Source: Tetrapisispora phaffii CBS 4417
Lineage: Eukaryota; Ascomycota; Saccharomycetes; Saccharomycetales; Saccharomycetaceae
Length of the DNA: 64,000 bases
Assembly (NCBI RefSeq): GCF_000236905.1
Contig: NC_016530.1
Location: 124,001 to 188,000 of the forward strand
Reading direction: 5' to 3'
Of this stretch, positions 31,270 through 41,921 are shown in pieces. The first letter of the stretch is position 1; every line of letters begins with the position of its first letter. Under the pieces are notes generated by a model, which did not search any database, was not told the DNA's origin, and was given only the letters and a program-made list of their open reading frames with translations. Made by a program: the position numbers and the translations under genes.

Positions 31270-33843
31270 ATGAGACCACTCTTACTGAATGAGAAGACAA
31301 TTAGTAATTTGGTTGAAAGTGATGATACAGATATCGATGTTGAGCCTATTATAGAGATTGCAACTTATTCTGAAATTGATGTCTTTGAATGCTACATGAA
31401 AGGCTCTGAGACTAAAACAGTGATGCGTAAAGTATCTAATGATTGGGTAAACGCTACACAGATATTTAAAATTGCAAACTTTACGAAAAATAAAAGAACA
31501 AGGATTTTAGAGAGAGAAGCAAAACTGATAAAACACGAAAAGATTCAAGGGGGTTACGGTCGATTTCAAGGTACATGGATACCATTAGATGATGCCAAGA
31601 TGCTTGTTAACAAATATGAAATTCAACATCCAATAATAAATAAAATACTAAACTATATAATAGACCCTGGTAATCTACCAGCAAGAAGATCCAAAAATAG
31701 TGTGTTAAAAAGAAATCCCTTAAATAGACATTTGGTTTCGCCTTCAAGTTACAAGGTAACTCCGACTAAAAGAATGTTAAGAACTGTATTACCTTCTTCT
31801 TCAGACTCAGGAAGATCTATTTCTACACCTAAAAGTACAGGCACGTACAAATATGAAGAAGGAGACTTGAAAGGATTAACGAAAAAGGCAACCAAAACAA
31901 AACCATTGCAATTCAGCACTCTTCATGAACATAATCAACATAATACGAAATCAGGTCATAGTATATCATCCGATTATTTTGACCCATATTTGACTAGATC
32001 ATTGGAAATGAAATCTTTTAGAAAAAAAATATTCCTTCCAAATTCCGATACTACCAAACTGAGCAGTAAAAATAATACAATGGAGACTATGGAATTGGAA
32101 GAATTGCCGTTTCCACAATATCATTTCCAGGAAGATTCTCAGCCTGCTACACCGGCGGATGATCCAGATATTGGTCAAATATCTTTAAAATCATTAAGCA
32201 TTGATGAATATCAACAATTAATGCTAAAAGTCTTATCATCCGAAAATTGTTTAGAAGAAGGTTATACACTACCGGCAGCATTATATAACCCGCCGGCAGA
32301 TTTTGATATAAACTTAAAAATTGATAAACAAGGACATTCACTTTTACATTGGGCCTCTGCGATGGGTAATTTACCTTTGACTAAACTTTTGATTTCACTA
32401 AAATGCCAAATATTGAGTTATAATAATGTTGGATTTAACCCTCTAACAAAAATGATCTTTTATAATAATAGTTACAGAGCAGGAAACTTTAAAGAGATAC
32501 TTTCATTATTAAGAATATGTGTAACTGCACAGGATAAAAATGGGCGTTTACCCTTACATTATTTAATTGAACTAACAGTTAATAAAACCAAGGATCAATC
32601 CATTATAACTCATTATATTGATTTGATACTTGAATATTTACAAAGTAACGATAACGATGACATTTCAATTCTAAAGCTGACCGTAAATCACCAAGATAGC
32701 TATGGTAATACAATTTTGCATATAGCCGCATTGAACAACAATTTAAAAATATATAATAAATTATTAAAGATTGGTTGCTCAGAGAAATTAACTAATATGA
32801 ACAACGAAACACCCTTATCTATAATGGAAAAACAAAGAGATGCTCCTACACCAGAAATTCCTGAATTTTTATCATTAAGTTTTGCTATTAGAGAAGCAAC
32901 GACAGGAACTCCACAGATACTCAAGTCAAATATTGAAAATAACTTAGATTTAAGAACACTAAGTATAAAAAGAGATTTTTCATCAGTGGAGGACAAGGCA
33001 TATAACAGTAGCGTAGTTACTTCGAATGTTGAAGAATCTAAAAGAACAAAAATAAATGAAAATGGTTCAACGAGTTGTATAACTGAAGGCACCTCCAAAA
33101 TTGATGAAAGTTTAAGGGAATTATCTCAAACTCCTCAAATGCAACCTGTATTCCTAAAGCAGCTAGAGACTGAATTTTTATCAACATTCTCTGTGAAGTA
33201 TGATCAAACAAACGAAACATTTGGTTATTTGGAAACACCTCCTATAATAGCAGCCAATGACAGACATTTTAATTCAGATTTGCGTAACAATTCATATAAA
33301 ATGAAAATGTTATCAGGAATGTTTTTCGATAATGTTGTCAGAATGCTAGATGATTCAAATACTGATTTGGTTTCCTTAAGAGAACAAATAAATAACATGC
33401 ATAAAAAGATTGAGACTACTAGTAAACAAGTTGAAAACATTCAAGGGGAAGCAATTACAATGAACCCTGAGCTTGCATCAATTACTGACATTGAGTTGCA
33501 CAATAACAATATGAGAACAAAATTAGAGTCTACTAAAAAGAAAGTCATGAAAATATTAGAGAGTAAAAGTAAAATAAAGATATCAGAAATGACCCAGAAC
33601 CAAAAATCGAAATTGAATAGCATATCATTAGACGACACACCAAATGCGTCTGTAGAATTAATTAACGAATATCGAATATTACATAGAAAAAGAGAGGCCT
33701 TGTTGCAAAACATAATTGATGCAAAAGCTAAGCTAGGAGCCACTAGAAAGATTATCAAATATAAAAAATTACTCGGTACCAATTCAAATAACCAGTCCTT
33801 AGATGACGTGACAAAAGAATTGATCAACTCTTTGATGGGATAA
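31270..33843 (+). CDS. SWI4: SBF DNA-binding subunit, G1/S transcription factor
   Basis: APSES/KilA-N DNA-binding component of SBF that with Swi6 activates G1 cyclin and cell-wall genes through CRCGAAA boxes. It is 857 residues, clearly shorter than S. cerevisiae Swi4 (1,093). Seen: the DNA-binding domain at about 28-150 (IEIATYSEIDVFECYMKG, GGYGRFQGTWIPLDDA), the RRSKNSVLKRN element after it, ankyrin repeats at about 355-520 (GHSLLHWASAMGN, GNTILHIAALNNN), and a C-terminal coiled-coil Swi6-binding region at about 695-850. The DNA-binding domain and TMN3-LSM4-SWI4 order identify SWI4 rather than MBP1. The shorter length comes from a smaller linker before the ankyrin repeats. Confidence 0.94.
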   Translation: MRPLLLNEKTISNLVESDDTDIDVEPIIEIATYSEIDVFECYMKGSETKTVMRKVSNDWVNATQIFKIANFTKNKRTRILEREAKLIKHEKIQGGYGRFQGTWIPLDDAKMLVNKYEIQHPIINKILNYIIDPGNLPARRSKNSVLKRNPLNRHLVSPSSYKVTPTKRMLRTVLPSSSDSGRSISTPKSTGTYKYEEGDLKGLTKKATKTKPLQFSTLHEHNQHNTKSGHSISSDYFDPYLTRSLEMKSFRKKIFLPNSDTTKLSSKNNTMETMELEELPFPQYHFQEDSQPATPADDPDIGQISLKSLSIDEYQQLMLKVLSSENCLEEGYTLPAALYNPPADFDINLKIDKQGHSLLHWASAMGNLPLTKLLISLKCQILSYNNVGFNPLTKMIFYNNSYRAGNFKEILSLLRICVTAQDKNGRLPLHYLIELTVNKTKDQSIITHYIDLILEYLQSNDNDDISILKLTVNHQDSYGNTILHIAALNNNLKIYNKLLKIGCSEKLTNMNNETPLSIMEKQRDAPTPEIPEFLSLSFAIREATTGTPQILKSNIENNLDLRTLSIKRDFSSVEDKAYNSSVVTSNVEESKRTKINENGSTSCITEGTSKIDESLRELSQTPQMQPVFLKQLETEFLSTFSVKYDQTNETFGYLETPPIIAANDRHFNSDLRNNSYKMKMLSGMFFDNVVRMLDDSNTDLVSLREQINNMHKKIETTSKQVENIQGEAITMNPELASITDIELHNNNMRTKLESTKKKVMKILESKSKIKISEMTQNQKSKLNSISLDDTPNASVELINEYRILHRKREALLQNIIDAKAKLGATRKIIKYKKLLGTNSNNQSLDDVTKELINSLMG

Positions 33844-34208
33844 ACTAAACCAATTAACTCCACGTTTAGATATTTCGCATATAGCATGTATATATAAATA
33901 TATATAAAGATTGATGTAGAATGACAATCATATCAAATATGTTTATGTTTGTTATCCTTTACGTCGATAAAAGATCATAGACCTTTCCCCATATCTACTT
34001 CCATTTTTGGCCATAAACGCTTATTGTTAAACAGGAATTACTAAAACCGAAGTTGAACTTAACTTATTCAAATATATAAGATAAGGATTAAAGAATATAT
34101 ATATCTGAATAGGGACATCTGTCTAAATATTTTGAGGAACGTTGGTCTTGGTCAGAGTTAGTGAGCTATTCAAAACTTACAGTTTGTTGCTTGTACAGTA
34201 TATTCGAG
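33844..34208. other. SWI4-ALG3 intergenic region
   Basis: 365 bp between genes on the same strand. It has TA-rich runs at 33885-33905 and 34095-34105. No RNA gene or clear site is seen. KAP123, expected here in S. cerevisiae chromosome V order, is absent. Confidence 0.5.
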
Positions 34209-35603
34209 ATGCCAAATGATCTGAGCTCAAATAAGAAGAACAATCAGGTTCAAAAAAATGGCACCGATAAGTCTTTCGTAAGGCCTCCATTTGAGCCATT
34301 GGTCGACTTGAAGGATGCGATCAACTTTATATTATTTAATAAGAATGCAATTGGGATAGTTATATTTTTATTGATTATGTTTGAATCTATGGCATTGAAA
34401 ATTATTGTTAGTAAAATTGCATATACTGAAATCGATTACAAGGCGTACGTAGAACAAATAGAGATGATTAATGACGGTGAATACGATTACTCTTTGATCA
34501 GAGGTGGCACTGGACCTTTAGTATATCCTGCTGGCCATGTTTTAATATACCGTTTCATGAATTACATGACTTCGGGCTTGGATAATATTGGAGAGGGACA
34601 AGTTCTCTTCAGGGTGTTATATATTGCTACATTGGTGCTTCAAATGATGTTATACTATATAATGGAGTTACCTCCATGGTGTATTGTCCTAGCCAGTCTG
34701 TCGAAGAGATTGCATTCTATTTATGTTCTACGTTTATTCAATGACTGTTTTACAACTTTTTTCATGGTGCTCACTGTGTTATTATTAACACTTGCCACCA
34801 GAGTTCAAAACAATTATCTGGCGAAACTTTTAACATTTACCTCTTCTTTAAGTTACAGTTTTGCAGTTAGTATTAAGATGAATGCTCTATTGTATTTACC
34901 AGCAATACTGGTCGCCTTTTACTTGAATTTTGATGGAAAATTTATCAATGTCATTGCCAGCATTTTATTAGCAATATCATGGCAAATTGTGGTAGCCCTA
35001 CCGTTTTTGAAAAAATATCCAAAGGAGTATCTTCATTCAGCTTTTGAATTCAGCAGACAGTTCATGTTCAAGTGGAGTGTTAATTGGCAAATGCTAGAAG
35101 AAGAAGGATTCCAGAACAAGTACTTCCACATTTCTTTACTAATTTCTCAAACAGTAGCAATAATGACTGTATTGTTAAGCCAATATCCAAGACTTCTACA
35201 TGATATCACAAGCTCGATACTTCATCCTTTCGCCAAGAATGAACAGTTAAGAAATAATGTGAATATACGCAAGTTCATCCCATTCACCATGATCGTCACT
35301 AATTTCATTGGCGTTTTTTTCTCAAGATCCCTACATTACCAGTTTCTATCCTGGTATCATTGGACGATCCCACTTTTGATGCATTGGTCGAGGCTTGGAG
35401 TCTTCCTCGGACCCCTTTGGTATGTTGCACACGAATACTGTTGGAACTCCTACCCACCAAACAGCACGGCTAGCAGTCTATTATTTGTATTAAACCTAAC
35501 AATGCTGCTTCTCATCGTTGCTTTCGACAGATGCTGCAATGTAGAGAGTGATACAGAGTCCAAAGCTGTAGAGCAAGAGTTAGAATCGAAGAAGAAACAA
35601 TAG
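34209..35603 (+). CDS. ALG3: Dol-P-Man alpha-1,3-mannosyltransferase
   Basis: ER membrane enzyme that adds the first dolichol-phosphate-mannose-derived residue to the lumenal Man5 lipid-linked oligosaccharide. It is 464 residues (S. cerevisiae 458). Seen: the lumenal loop after TM1 with EIDYKAYVEQI and GPLVYPAGH, the LRLFNDCF motif, about ten further membrane segments, FSRSLHYQFLSWYHW near residue 375, and a charged C-terminus ending in KKKQ (ER retention type). The long frame opens with GTG at 34161; the first ATG is 34209. In S. cerevisiae the gene is on the opposite strand relative to its neighbours; see findings. Confidence 0.96.
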   Translation: MPNDLSSNKKNNQVQKNGTDKSFVRPPFEPLVDLKDAINFILFNKNAIGIVIFLLIMFESMALKIIVSKIAYTEIDYKAYVEQIEMINDGEYDYSLIRGGTGPLVYPAGHVLIYRFMNYMTSGLDNIGEGQVLFRVLYIATLVLQMMLYYIMELPPWCIVLASLSKRLHSIYVLRLFNDCFTTFFMVLTVLLLTLATRVQNNYLAKLLTFTSSLSYSFAVSIKMNALLYLPAILVAFYLNFDGKFINVIASILLAISWQIVVALPFLKKYPKEYLHSAFEFSRQFMFKWSVNWQMLEEEGFQNKYFHISLLISQTVAIMTVLLSQYPRLLHDITSSILHPFAKNEQLRNNVNIRKFIPFTMIVTNFIGVFFSRSLHYQFLSWYHWTIPLLMHWSRLGVFLGPLWYVAHEYCWNSYPPNSTASSLLFVLNLTMLLLIVAFDRCCNVESDTESKAVEQELESKKKQ

Positions 35604-36253
35604 AAATAACTAATCAAACCAAATAATCTTCGAGTCATATCAGCTTATCTGACTGTTTTTCCACATTGTTTTAACACTGGGAACAAGATCCCAATATCAT
35701 CTATATATATATATATATATACTTCTAATAGAGTAGTTCTAAAAGCATTCAACTAAACTTGACACACCTCACTCCCATCCACCTCTTTTATCACTGACTG
35801 TGGGTGTATGGCACTCTTGCACTTCAGATCTCGATGACTTAGATCTCAGCTACCCGGCTCTCCCCAGATCTCAGCTCTTTGAATTTTTCGAGAAGGATTT
35901 GTTTAAGATCACTCACCGATGTAACCATAACTATAACTACTACATCAAGATTGTTTAATTAAGACATGTTTGGATGGTCGTTAAGGAGTAACTTCCAAAG
36001 ACAGTTTCATCTAACTATTTCCAGTGACACTGTTTGATCCTAATTTTCAATTATTGCTTGCTAAAATAACAGCGAAATTCCCAAAAAAATCTGAACAATC
36101 ATTGCGGAGGTTCATAGAATATTTAAAAGGTTACTGACTGGTTACTTCGATTCGAAAATATTCAAGTAAGTGTTTTACCAGTTTAGTCCGATATCTATTA
36201 TATATTCATTAAATAGTTCAACGTGGTATTAAAAAACAAAATTTAGGGAAATT
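35604..36253. other. ALG3-FLO8 intergenic region
   Basis: 650 bp preceding FLO8. It has a (TA)10 microsatellite at 35702-35721 and a cluster of AGATCTCAGCT-like repeats at 35825-35880. Long upstream regions are usual for FLO8-type regulators. No RNA gene is seen. Confidence 0.5.
35702..35721. repeat. (TA)n microsatellite
   Basis: Ten uninterrupted TA dinucleotides about 100 bp downstream of the ALG3 stop. Confidence 0.9.
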
Positions 36254-38527
36254 ATGAATAATAATAATAAAATGGGCAATGATATAAACTCTGTGGAGTT
36301 GACTTCGAGTCTTTCCTTCCAAAATTTGGCTAGTCTTTATCAAAATAATTCAGATAAATCGGTTATGTCAAATATTACTTCTAAAATTGAAGCAGCTTCA
36401 GCAAATGAAAAAGCTAGTAAGGGAGTTAATAAACTTAGGAGACAAAAATCTATTGAACAATTGAATAACTATATATATGATTTTTTAATGAAATCATCTC
36501 TTAAGAAGACTGCTAAAGCGTTTGCCAAAGAGGCAAAAATCGTTGATAAAATAAAGAAAAGTCATATAGAAACAAATACAAAAGGAAACAAAAATAATAT
36601 GTTTACAACAACTCATATGGATATTTTAGGGAACGCTACAATGAATAATTCTAAAAATTTGAACCCGACACTGGAAGATACATCAAATGGTTTTTTACTA
36701 GAATGGTGGGAGGTATTTTGGGATATTTTGAATGCTAAAACACAAAAGACTGGCTCAAATGATGCACAGAATTACGTAAATATACTCAACCAAAGAGAAA
36801 CTCAAGAACATATTTATAAGAGTCTTATTGTGCATGCAGCCAGAACTCAACATGTAGCAGAACATAGAGGACATTACAATACGGATTTGTTTGATCCAGT
36901 AACATTTGCAATGGTGGTTGAAAATATTGAGAAAACAGGTTCAATCGAAGGCGTGATTGATGCATTGAAAGATAATTCACCAAATTTAAATCCGAACAAC
37001 TACAACTCAACAAGGCCTGTTCAAAGACAGCAGCAGCAGCAGCAGCAGTTTCAACAACAACAGCAACAACAGCAACAACAGCAACAACAGCAACAACAGC
37101 AACAACAGCAACAACAGCAACAGCAACAGCAAATGCAAATGCAAATGCAACAGCAAATGCAACAGAACATACAGATGAGGCCACAATTTGTACCGAATAA
37201 TATTCCAAACATGCCTCCATATAATCCCACAAATAATACCCAGAACTACCCTTACATGAATCCGTATATGAACATGCAAGGAAATATGAGTTTAAATAAC
37301 TCGCCTGTTGCACCATTAAATAACATGTCAGAAGTTCCTCAATTAAGTTTAAATGCAAAATTTGTTTCCAAAAGTCGGCCAAAAAATACTTCACGTAGTG
37401 TTAAAGCTAAGCGTTGTGCAAAATCTGATCAAAAATCTCCAGATGAGTCTAAAGTCACGAACTCCCAAATTGTAATAAATAATCGAGCAGCTGAAAAGGA
37501 TTCATTGTCTAAGAAACGGACAAACACCATTTCATCAAAGAACAACGGTAATGGGATTAATAAGAAAGTAACAGAATTCAAAAGCCCACAAGTTACATCA
37601 ACAAATAATTTTTTAAATGGGGCATCTATTTCACAAAAATCAGATGTACCCCAGCAGTCATCATTGTCTGATAAGAGAAAAAGAAGTAATTCAACGACGT
37701 CAATATTAGAATCTGTTAATTCAAATCAAGAAGTTAGAAAAAAAGATTCCAATTCTGAACCAGTAACACCTCTTCAAACTCGTTTTGGCCAAGCAATATC
37801 AAGAAAAACTCAGAGTAGCTCGATGAATCATAAAGTAGTGTTACCAAATTTGCTAGCCACGGTAAGTGAGAATGGAAGTTCATTATATGGAGTAACGTCT
37901 GTTAAAAACAGCAATTACAAAAATATATCAAACGCGGTGGCAGCAACTACAGCCGCAATTACTAAGAAGAATAAAAAGATTCGGAAAACCGTCTCTGCAG
38001 AAGCAACCCCTGATTCTTATAACACCCATCTGGATAAAATAAATGCTAAGAATGATGTAAAAAGAACAACTAAGCAAAATAAACAAGATTTATTCCAAAT
38101 ACAAAAGCAAAGCGGAACATATGGTTTCGAGAAAATGACAGACGGTGGCATAACATCTACTCAATCAATTGAATTTCATGAAAATCAGCTAAGTTCTATG
38201 AGTAATTTGAGCGAAATGGGTTCTACTCAAATGCGAGGTTATGATCTATCACTAGATCGTAATTTACCTTCCACCGATAAACAAGAACCATTGATGCCTG
38301 ATGATATCTATGGATTCAACAATGGAAACGCTAGTGAAATTCTTGATATTGTCAATATTGATGGGATCTTAGAAAATGATATTAATACTCTGGAGTCAAC
38401 GAACAATCAAAGTCAAAATAAAGATGCAGGAACTATGGATGATGCTGGCAACGATACAGTTGACAATTTTGAATTAGAGATACTGAGCAACAATAAAGAT
38501 GACTTCAATTTAATGAAATGGGACTAA
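36254..38527 (+). CDS. FLO8: LisH-domain transcription factor Flo8
   Basis: Transcriptional activator of flocculation, filamentation and starch-utilisation genes downstream of PKA, acting with Mss11. It is 757 residues (S. cerevisiae 799). Seen: a LisH motif at about 68-100 (IEQLNNYIYDFLMKSSLKKTA), the following LLEWWEVFWDIL block, a conserved HAARTQH helix, a long Gln tract at about 257-300, a Ser/Asn-rich centre, and an acidic/aromatic C-terminus ending DDFNLMKWD that mirrors the S. cerevisiae activation-domain end. Position between SWI4 and GLE2 fits YER109C. The Leu- and Ala/Val-rich ORFs in other frames across the repeat are artefacts. Confidence 0.93.
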   Translation: MNNNNKMGNDINSVELTSSLSFQNLASLYQNNSDKSVMSNITSKIEAASANEKASKGVNKLRRQKSIEQLNNYIYDFLMKSSLKKTAKAFAKEAKIVDKIKKSHIETNTKGNKNNMFTTTHMDILGNATMNNSKNLNPTLEDTSNGFLLEWWEVFWDILNAKTQKTGSNDAQNYVNILNQRETQEHIYKSLIVHAARTQHVAEHRGHYNTDLFDPVTFAMVVENIEKTGSIEGVIDALKDNSPNLNPNNYNSTRPVQRQQQQQQQFQQQQQQQQQQQQQQQQQQQQQQQQQQQMQMQMQQQMQQNIQMRPQFVPNNIPNMPPYNPTNNTQNYPYMNPYMNMQGNMSLNNSPVAPLNNMSEVPQLSLNAKFVSKSRPKNTSRSVKAKRCAKSDQKSPDESKVTNSQIVINNRAAEKDSLSKKRTNTISSKNNGNGINKKVTEFKSPQVTSTNNFLNGASISQKSDVPQQSSLSDKRKRSNSTTSILESVNSNQEVRKKDSNSEPVTPLQTRFGQAISRKTQSSSMNHKVVLPNLLATVSENGSSLYGVTSVKNSNYKNISNAVAATTAAITKKNKKIRKTVSAEATPDSYNTHLDKINAKNDVKRTTKQNKQDLFQIQKQSGTYGFEKMTDGGITSTQSIEFHENQLSSMSNLSEMGSTQMRGYDLSLDRNLPSTDKQEPLMPDDIYGFNNGNASEILDIVNIDGILENDINTLESTNNQSQNKDAGTMDDAGNDTVDNFELEILSNNKDDFNLMKWD
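37024..37166 (+). repeat. FLO8: CAA/CAG polyglutamine repeat in FLO8
   Basis: A pure CAG run is followed by a TTT interruption and then an almost regular CAACAG hexamer array, grading into CAAATG (Gln-Met) units. It encodes over 35 glutamines. Such hexamer arrays vary in length by slippage. Confidence 0.92.
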
Positions 38528-39002
38528 GGTAAACCGGTTTGAAGTTAAAAATATTTATTTTTAACTTAAAAGCAATTGCACGTAATCAATATACAAATGC
38601 ATTAAGCTATAGTACTCGATTAATAAGTTACTGGCATCACTTATGATAAAATGTATGTAACCTATAGCATTATTAACCATTATAAAAGTAATATTCTGTT
38701 TTATCTTTACATCTGTTATTTATATTTCATTGAATATTTTAATTATCTTGCGATGAGCTTAACAAATACAAGCGACGTTAAAATTTTTAATTTATAAATC
38801 AATATAATAGTTTATTGACTAATGGATCAAATACCTTAAATAAAAGCTTGTCAATTATAGTAAAGATTATATGCAATTGGAAATCAGTGTGTTTTATTTT
38901 GGTATCTGTTTCACTTGATTGGATTTTTCACTGATATTTCATTTCTAACCGATAGCTTGAACTGAGAAGGAAGCATCTTCAAAGGCTAGTGAAAGTTAAA
39001 TA
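38528..39002. other. FLO8-GLE2 intergenic region
   Basis: 475 bp between genes on the same strand, very AT-rich. No RNA gene, repeat or convincing regulatory site was found. Confidence 0.5.
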
Positions 39003-40088
39003 ATGTCATTTTTTCAACAGAAACCAGCAGTTTCTAGTTCTTCTACCATAGCCACAGATGCTGATATGGCTAATGATATTGTAATTAATAATCCTGCCGA
39101 GGATTCGATATCAGATGTTGCATTCTCAACCCAAAATGAGTTCGTCTTCAGTGCCAGTTCTTGGGACGGCAAAGTGAAGATATGGAATATCAATAATGGT
39201 AACCCACAGGCAGTTGCACAATATTCCCACTCAGCTCCAGTCTTGAGTACTAGATGGTCTGGAGATGGGACTAAGGTGGCATCAGGTGGCTGTGATAATA
39301 TTGTCAAACTTTTTGATCTTACTACTAATCAAGAACAACAAGTTGGTACACATGATTCAGCAATTAAAAATTTAAGATTTGTTAATTGTGGCCCTACAAA
39401 TAGTCAATGTCTAGTTACTGGTTCGTGGGATAAGACTATCAAATATTGGGATTTAAGACAGCAACAGCCAATTGCTACTCTTGCTATGCCCGATCGTGTT
39501 TATGCTATGGACTCTAGTAACCAGCTACTAGTTGTCGGAACTGCAGAAAGACATATAGCGGTAATTAACTTAACAAACCCAGGTCAAATATACAAAACTA
39601 TACAGTCTCCACTGAAAATGCAAACAAGAACAATCGCATGTTATCCTTCAGGTGATGGTTATGCTATTGGCTCCATAGAGGGTAGAATAGCAATCCGATA
39701 TTTAGATGAGGAAATACAAAAGAAATCAGGATTTTCCTTTAAATGTCATAGGAAAACCAATCCTAATAGAAGTATTGGAGCTTCCAGTCAAACTGATGTA
39801 TTCTCAGTTAATAGTATTTCATTCCATCCTATATATGGTACATTTGTATCAGCTGGTAGTGATGGTACTTTCCATTTCTGGGATAAAAATAAGAAGCATA
39901 GATTAAAAGGATATCCTGCCCAAAATGGCTCTATATCAGCAGTGAATTTTAATGGGAAAGGGAGCCTTTTAGCCTATTCTTTAGGTTATGATTGGAGCAA
40001 AGGGCATAGCTTTAATACTCAAAATTATGCTAATATCATTAGAATCCATGCTCCAACAGATGCTGAAGTCAAGGAGAAGGCTAGGTGA
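39003..40088 (+). CDS. GLE2: mRNA export WD-repeat nucleoporin Gle2/Rae1
   Basis: Seven-bladed beta-propeller that binds the GLEBS motif of Nup116 at the nuclear pore and acts in mRNA export. It is 361 residues (S. cerevisiae 365). Seen: a short N-terminal tail, then WD blades including [27 protein letters not shown] and [15 protein letters not shown], the Rae1-specific [17 protein letters not shown], and [15 protein letters not shown]. Convergent with PET112. S. cerevisiae YER107C lies in the same order relative to FLO8 and the NUP157/170 gene. Confidence 0.97.
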   Translation: MSFFQQKPAVSSSSTIATDADMANDIVINNPAEDSISDVAFSTQNEFVFSASSWDGKVKIWNINNGNPQAVAQYSHSAPVLSTRWSGDGTKVASGGCDNIVKLFDLTTNQEQQVGTHDSAIKNLRFVNCGPTNSQCLVTGSWDKTIKYWDLRQQQPIATLAMPDRVYAMDSSNQLLVVGTAERHIAVINLTNPGQIYKTIQSPLKMQTRTIACYPSGDGYAIGSIEGRIAIRYLDEEIQKKSGFSFKCHRKTNPNRSIGASSQTDVFSVNSISFHPIYGTFVSAGSDGTFHFWDKNKKHRLKGYPAQNGSISAVNFNGKGSLLAYSLGYDWSKGHSFNTQNYANIIRIHAPTDAEVKEKAR

Positions 40089-40295
40089 TAAAGTAATAAC
40101 ACCGTCAAAAATCCAACTAGCATATACAAAAATATCATTTAATTTGCATCCATATACAATTATATAGTAATATTATAATTAACGTTTGAAAACCTATTCT
40201 GTAAATAGGTTTAGTCATTTTTGATATGAAAATTATGAATATTATTAGTATTTTATGTGCTGTTGAGCTTATTTACAGGGTTATAGTAATGGTAA

Positions 40296-41921
40296 TCACC
40301 ATTTTATTTCTAACATTGATTTAAAAGTCTTCTCCAATTCTATTGGGTCTAATTTTCCTTGTGAGGATCTCATACCTTGACCGACTAAGAACTTTAAACC
40401 ATTTTTCTTTTTGCCTGATATAATATCAGCTATCATTTTTTTATTATCTAACTCATCAATTATATGTTGACAAAGTAAAACTAAGTCATTTTTATTCCTA
40501 ATTGTATCCTGTTCGAGTTCAAACTCTTCAATTAGTGTATCAAAGTTAATGTTAATAGGAACTGAAGAAGATCCTCTATCTTTTAATTCTTTTAAAACAT
40601 GGAATAATAACAATTTCCCACTAGTTTTTGAAATTTTTTTCGTGTGAATTAGAGATAATAATTGGGCAAATACTTTAGGAGTTAACGAAGGTGTTATATC
40701 ATTTAAGTATAAATCTAATTTATTTAGATCACCTATTAATTCATTAATAATCCAACCGTTTGGTAATTTCGGATTAATATTTTTAGCACCTATTTCATCT
40801 GAATAACGTTTGAAAACTTCTAAATAGTACTGTCTTAGCTCAGCATTCTCATAATTAATAGTATGTGTGTTGCTGATCACAAATATTTTTGCATCCTTTA
40901 GTGATAAATTATAGGGATGATGTGTTAATTGCTCAAAAAGTTCATCCGGTAATGGCGGCAATGATTCTTTGACCTTTTTCATAATATCTTCTGCAAGTTT
41001 TAATTTTGGTAACTCTGAATCTGGCATGTATCTGTAGTCAATAGTTGTTTCTTTACTTCTCAATTTAACTGTTTCGGACCCATTCCAACCTCGCGTTTCG
41101 GAGAATGATAGTTCTTCTTCAGCTTTACCATTATGAATAATTTCTATTTGTCTGTTGTACTCATATTTGATTGCATTGACTATTGAACTTGTATTTGGTA
41201 AATTCTTCAGTTCCACTCTAGGTAGATCATTAATCGATATGTTCACGTCAACTCTCATCGCACCTGTTTCCAGTTCTCCTGTAGATACTCCAAGAATTTT
41301 AATCAAATTCTGGTATTTCTTAACAAACGCTCTAACTTGTTCTATGGTTGTGAAATCGGGCTTGGTCACCATTTCTATCAATGGGACATTAGATCTGTTA
41401 AAATCCAAGAGCGTGAGATCTTCATTTTCAATATAAATTGATTTTCCTGTATCCTGCTCAATTTGCAATTGAATTATGTCTATAGTTTTGTCCTTTGTTC
41501 CACCAATCCCATCAAATTTAGGGGATAACCGCAAGTGTCCATTTGAAGCAATTGGAGAATAATGTTGAGTTATTTGATATCCCAAAGGTTGATCCCCATA
41601 AAAATAATGTTTCCTATCAAACTGCGAGTTATAATTAATCGAACAACCCAAAACCGACGCCAGCTTTAAAGCTTGTAAAACGACCTCATAATTCAAGATA
41701 GGTTGTGATCCTGGGAGTGCAGCATCAAAATAGGAAATGTTTTGGTTAGGTTTATCCACGGATCCAAACGGATCATTGGTAGAAAATGAAAATAACTTAT
41801 GTTTTGTGTCCAATTGTGTATGCACTTCAAGCCCGCATTTCAAATTATAACCAGAAACCAATGAGAACTTCTTTACCGAACCAACACTTAAATACCGTCT
41901 GCAATTGACCAACATTTCCAT
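40296..41921 (-). CDS. PET112: mitochondrial glutamyl-tRNA(Gln) amidotransferase subunit B
   Basis: GatB subunit of the mitochondrial GatFAB complex that converts Glu-tRNA(Gln) to Gln-tRNA(Gln). It is 541 residues, the same as S. cerevisiae Pet112. Seen: a short basic mitochondrial presequence, the GatB catalytic core with GLEVHTQLDTKHKLF, the metal/ammonia-channel region HKLFSF-DPFGS and HYFYGDQPLGYQITQ, ALPGSQPILN, the tRNA-interacting DFNRSNVPLIEMVT, GAMRVDVNIS, and a C-terminal GatB/YqeY helical domain ending QGKLDPIELEKTFKSML. Divergent from NUP170, as in YBL080C/YBL079W. Confidence 0.97.
   Translation of the reverse strand: MEMLVNCRRYLSVGSVKKFSLVSGYNLKCGLEVHTQLDTKHKLFSFSTNDPFGSVDKPNQNISYFDAALPGSQPILNYEVVLQALKLASVLGCSINYNSQFDRKHYFYGDQPLGYQITQHYSPIASNGHLRLSPKFDGIGGTKDKTIDIIQLQIEQDTGKSIYIENEDLTLLDFNRSNVPLIEMVTKPDFTTIEQVRAFVKKYQNLIKILGVSTGELETGAMRVDVNISINDLPRVELKNLPNTSSIVNAIKYEYNRQIEIIHNGKAEEELSFSETRGWNGSETVKLRSKETTIDYRYMPDSELPKLKLAEDIMKKVKESLPPLPDELFEQLTHHPYNLSLKDAKIFVISNTHTINYENAELRQYYLEVFKRYSDEIGAKNINPKLPNGWIINELIGDLNKLDLYLNDITPSLTPKVFAQLLSLIHTKKISKTSGKLLLFHVLKELKDRGSSSVPININFDTLIEEFELEQDTIRNKNDLVLLCQHIIDELDNKKMIADIISGKKKNGLKFLVGQGMRSSQGKLDPIELEKTFKSMLEIKW

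Noticed and set aside
37007..37394. Leu-rich and Ala/Val-rich minus-strand ORFs over the FLO8 repeat
   Set aside because: They are simply the CAA/CAG repeat read in other frames; no domain, and fully inside a well-supported gene.
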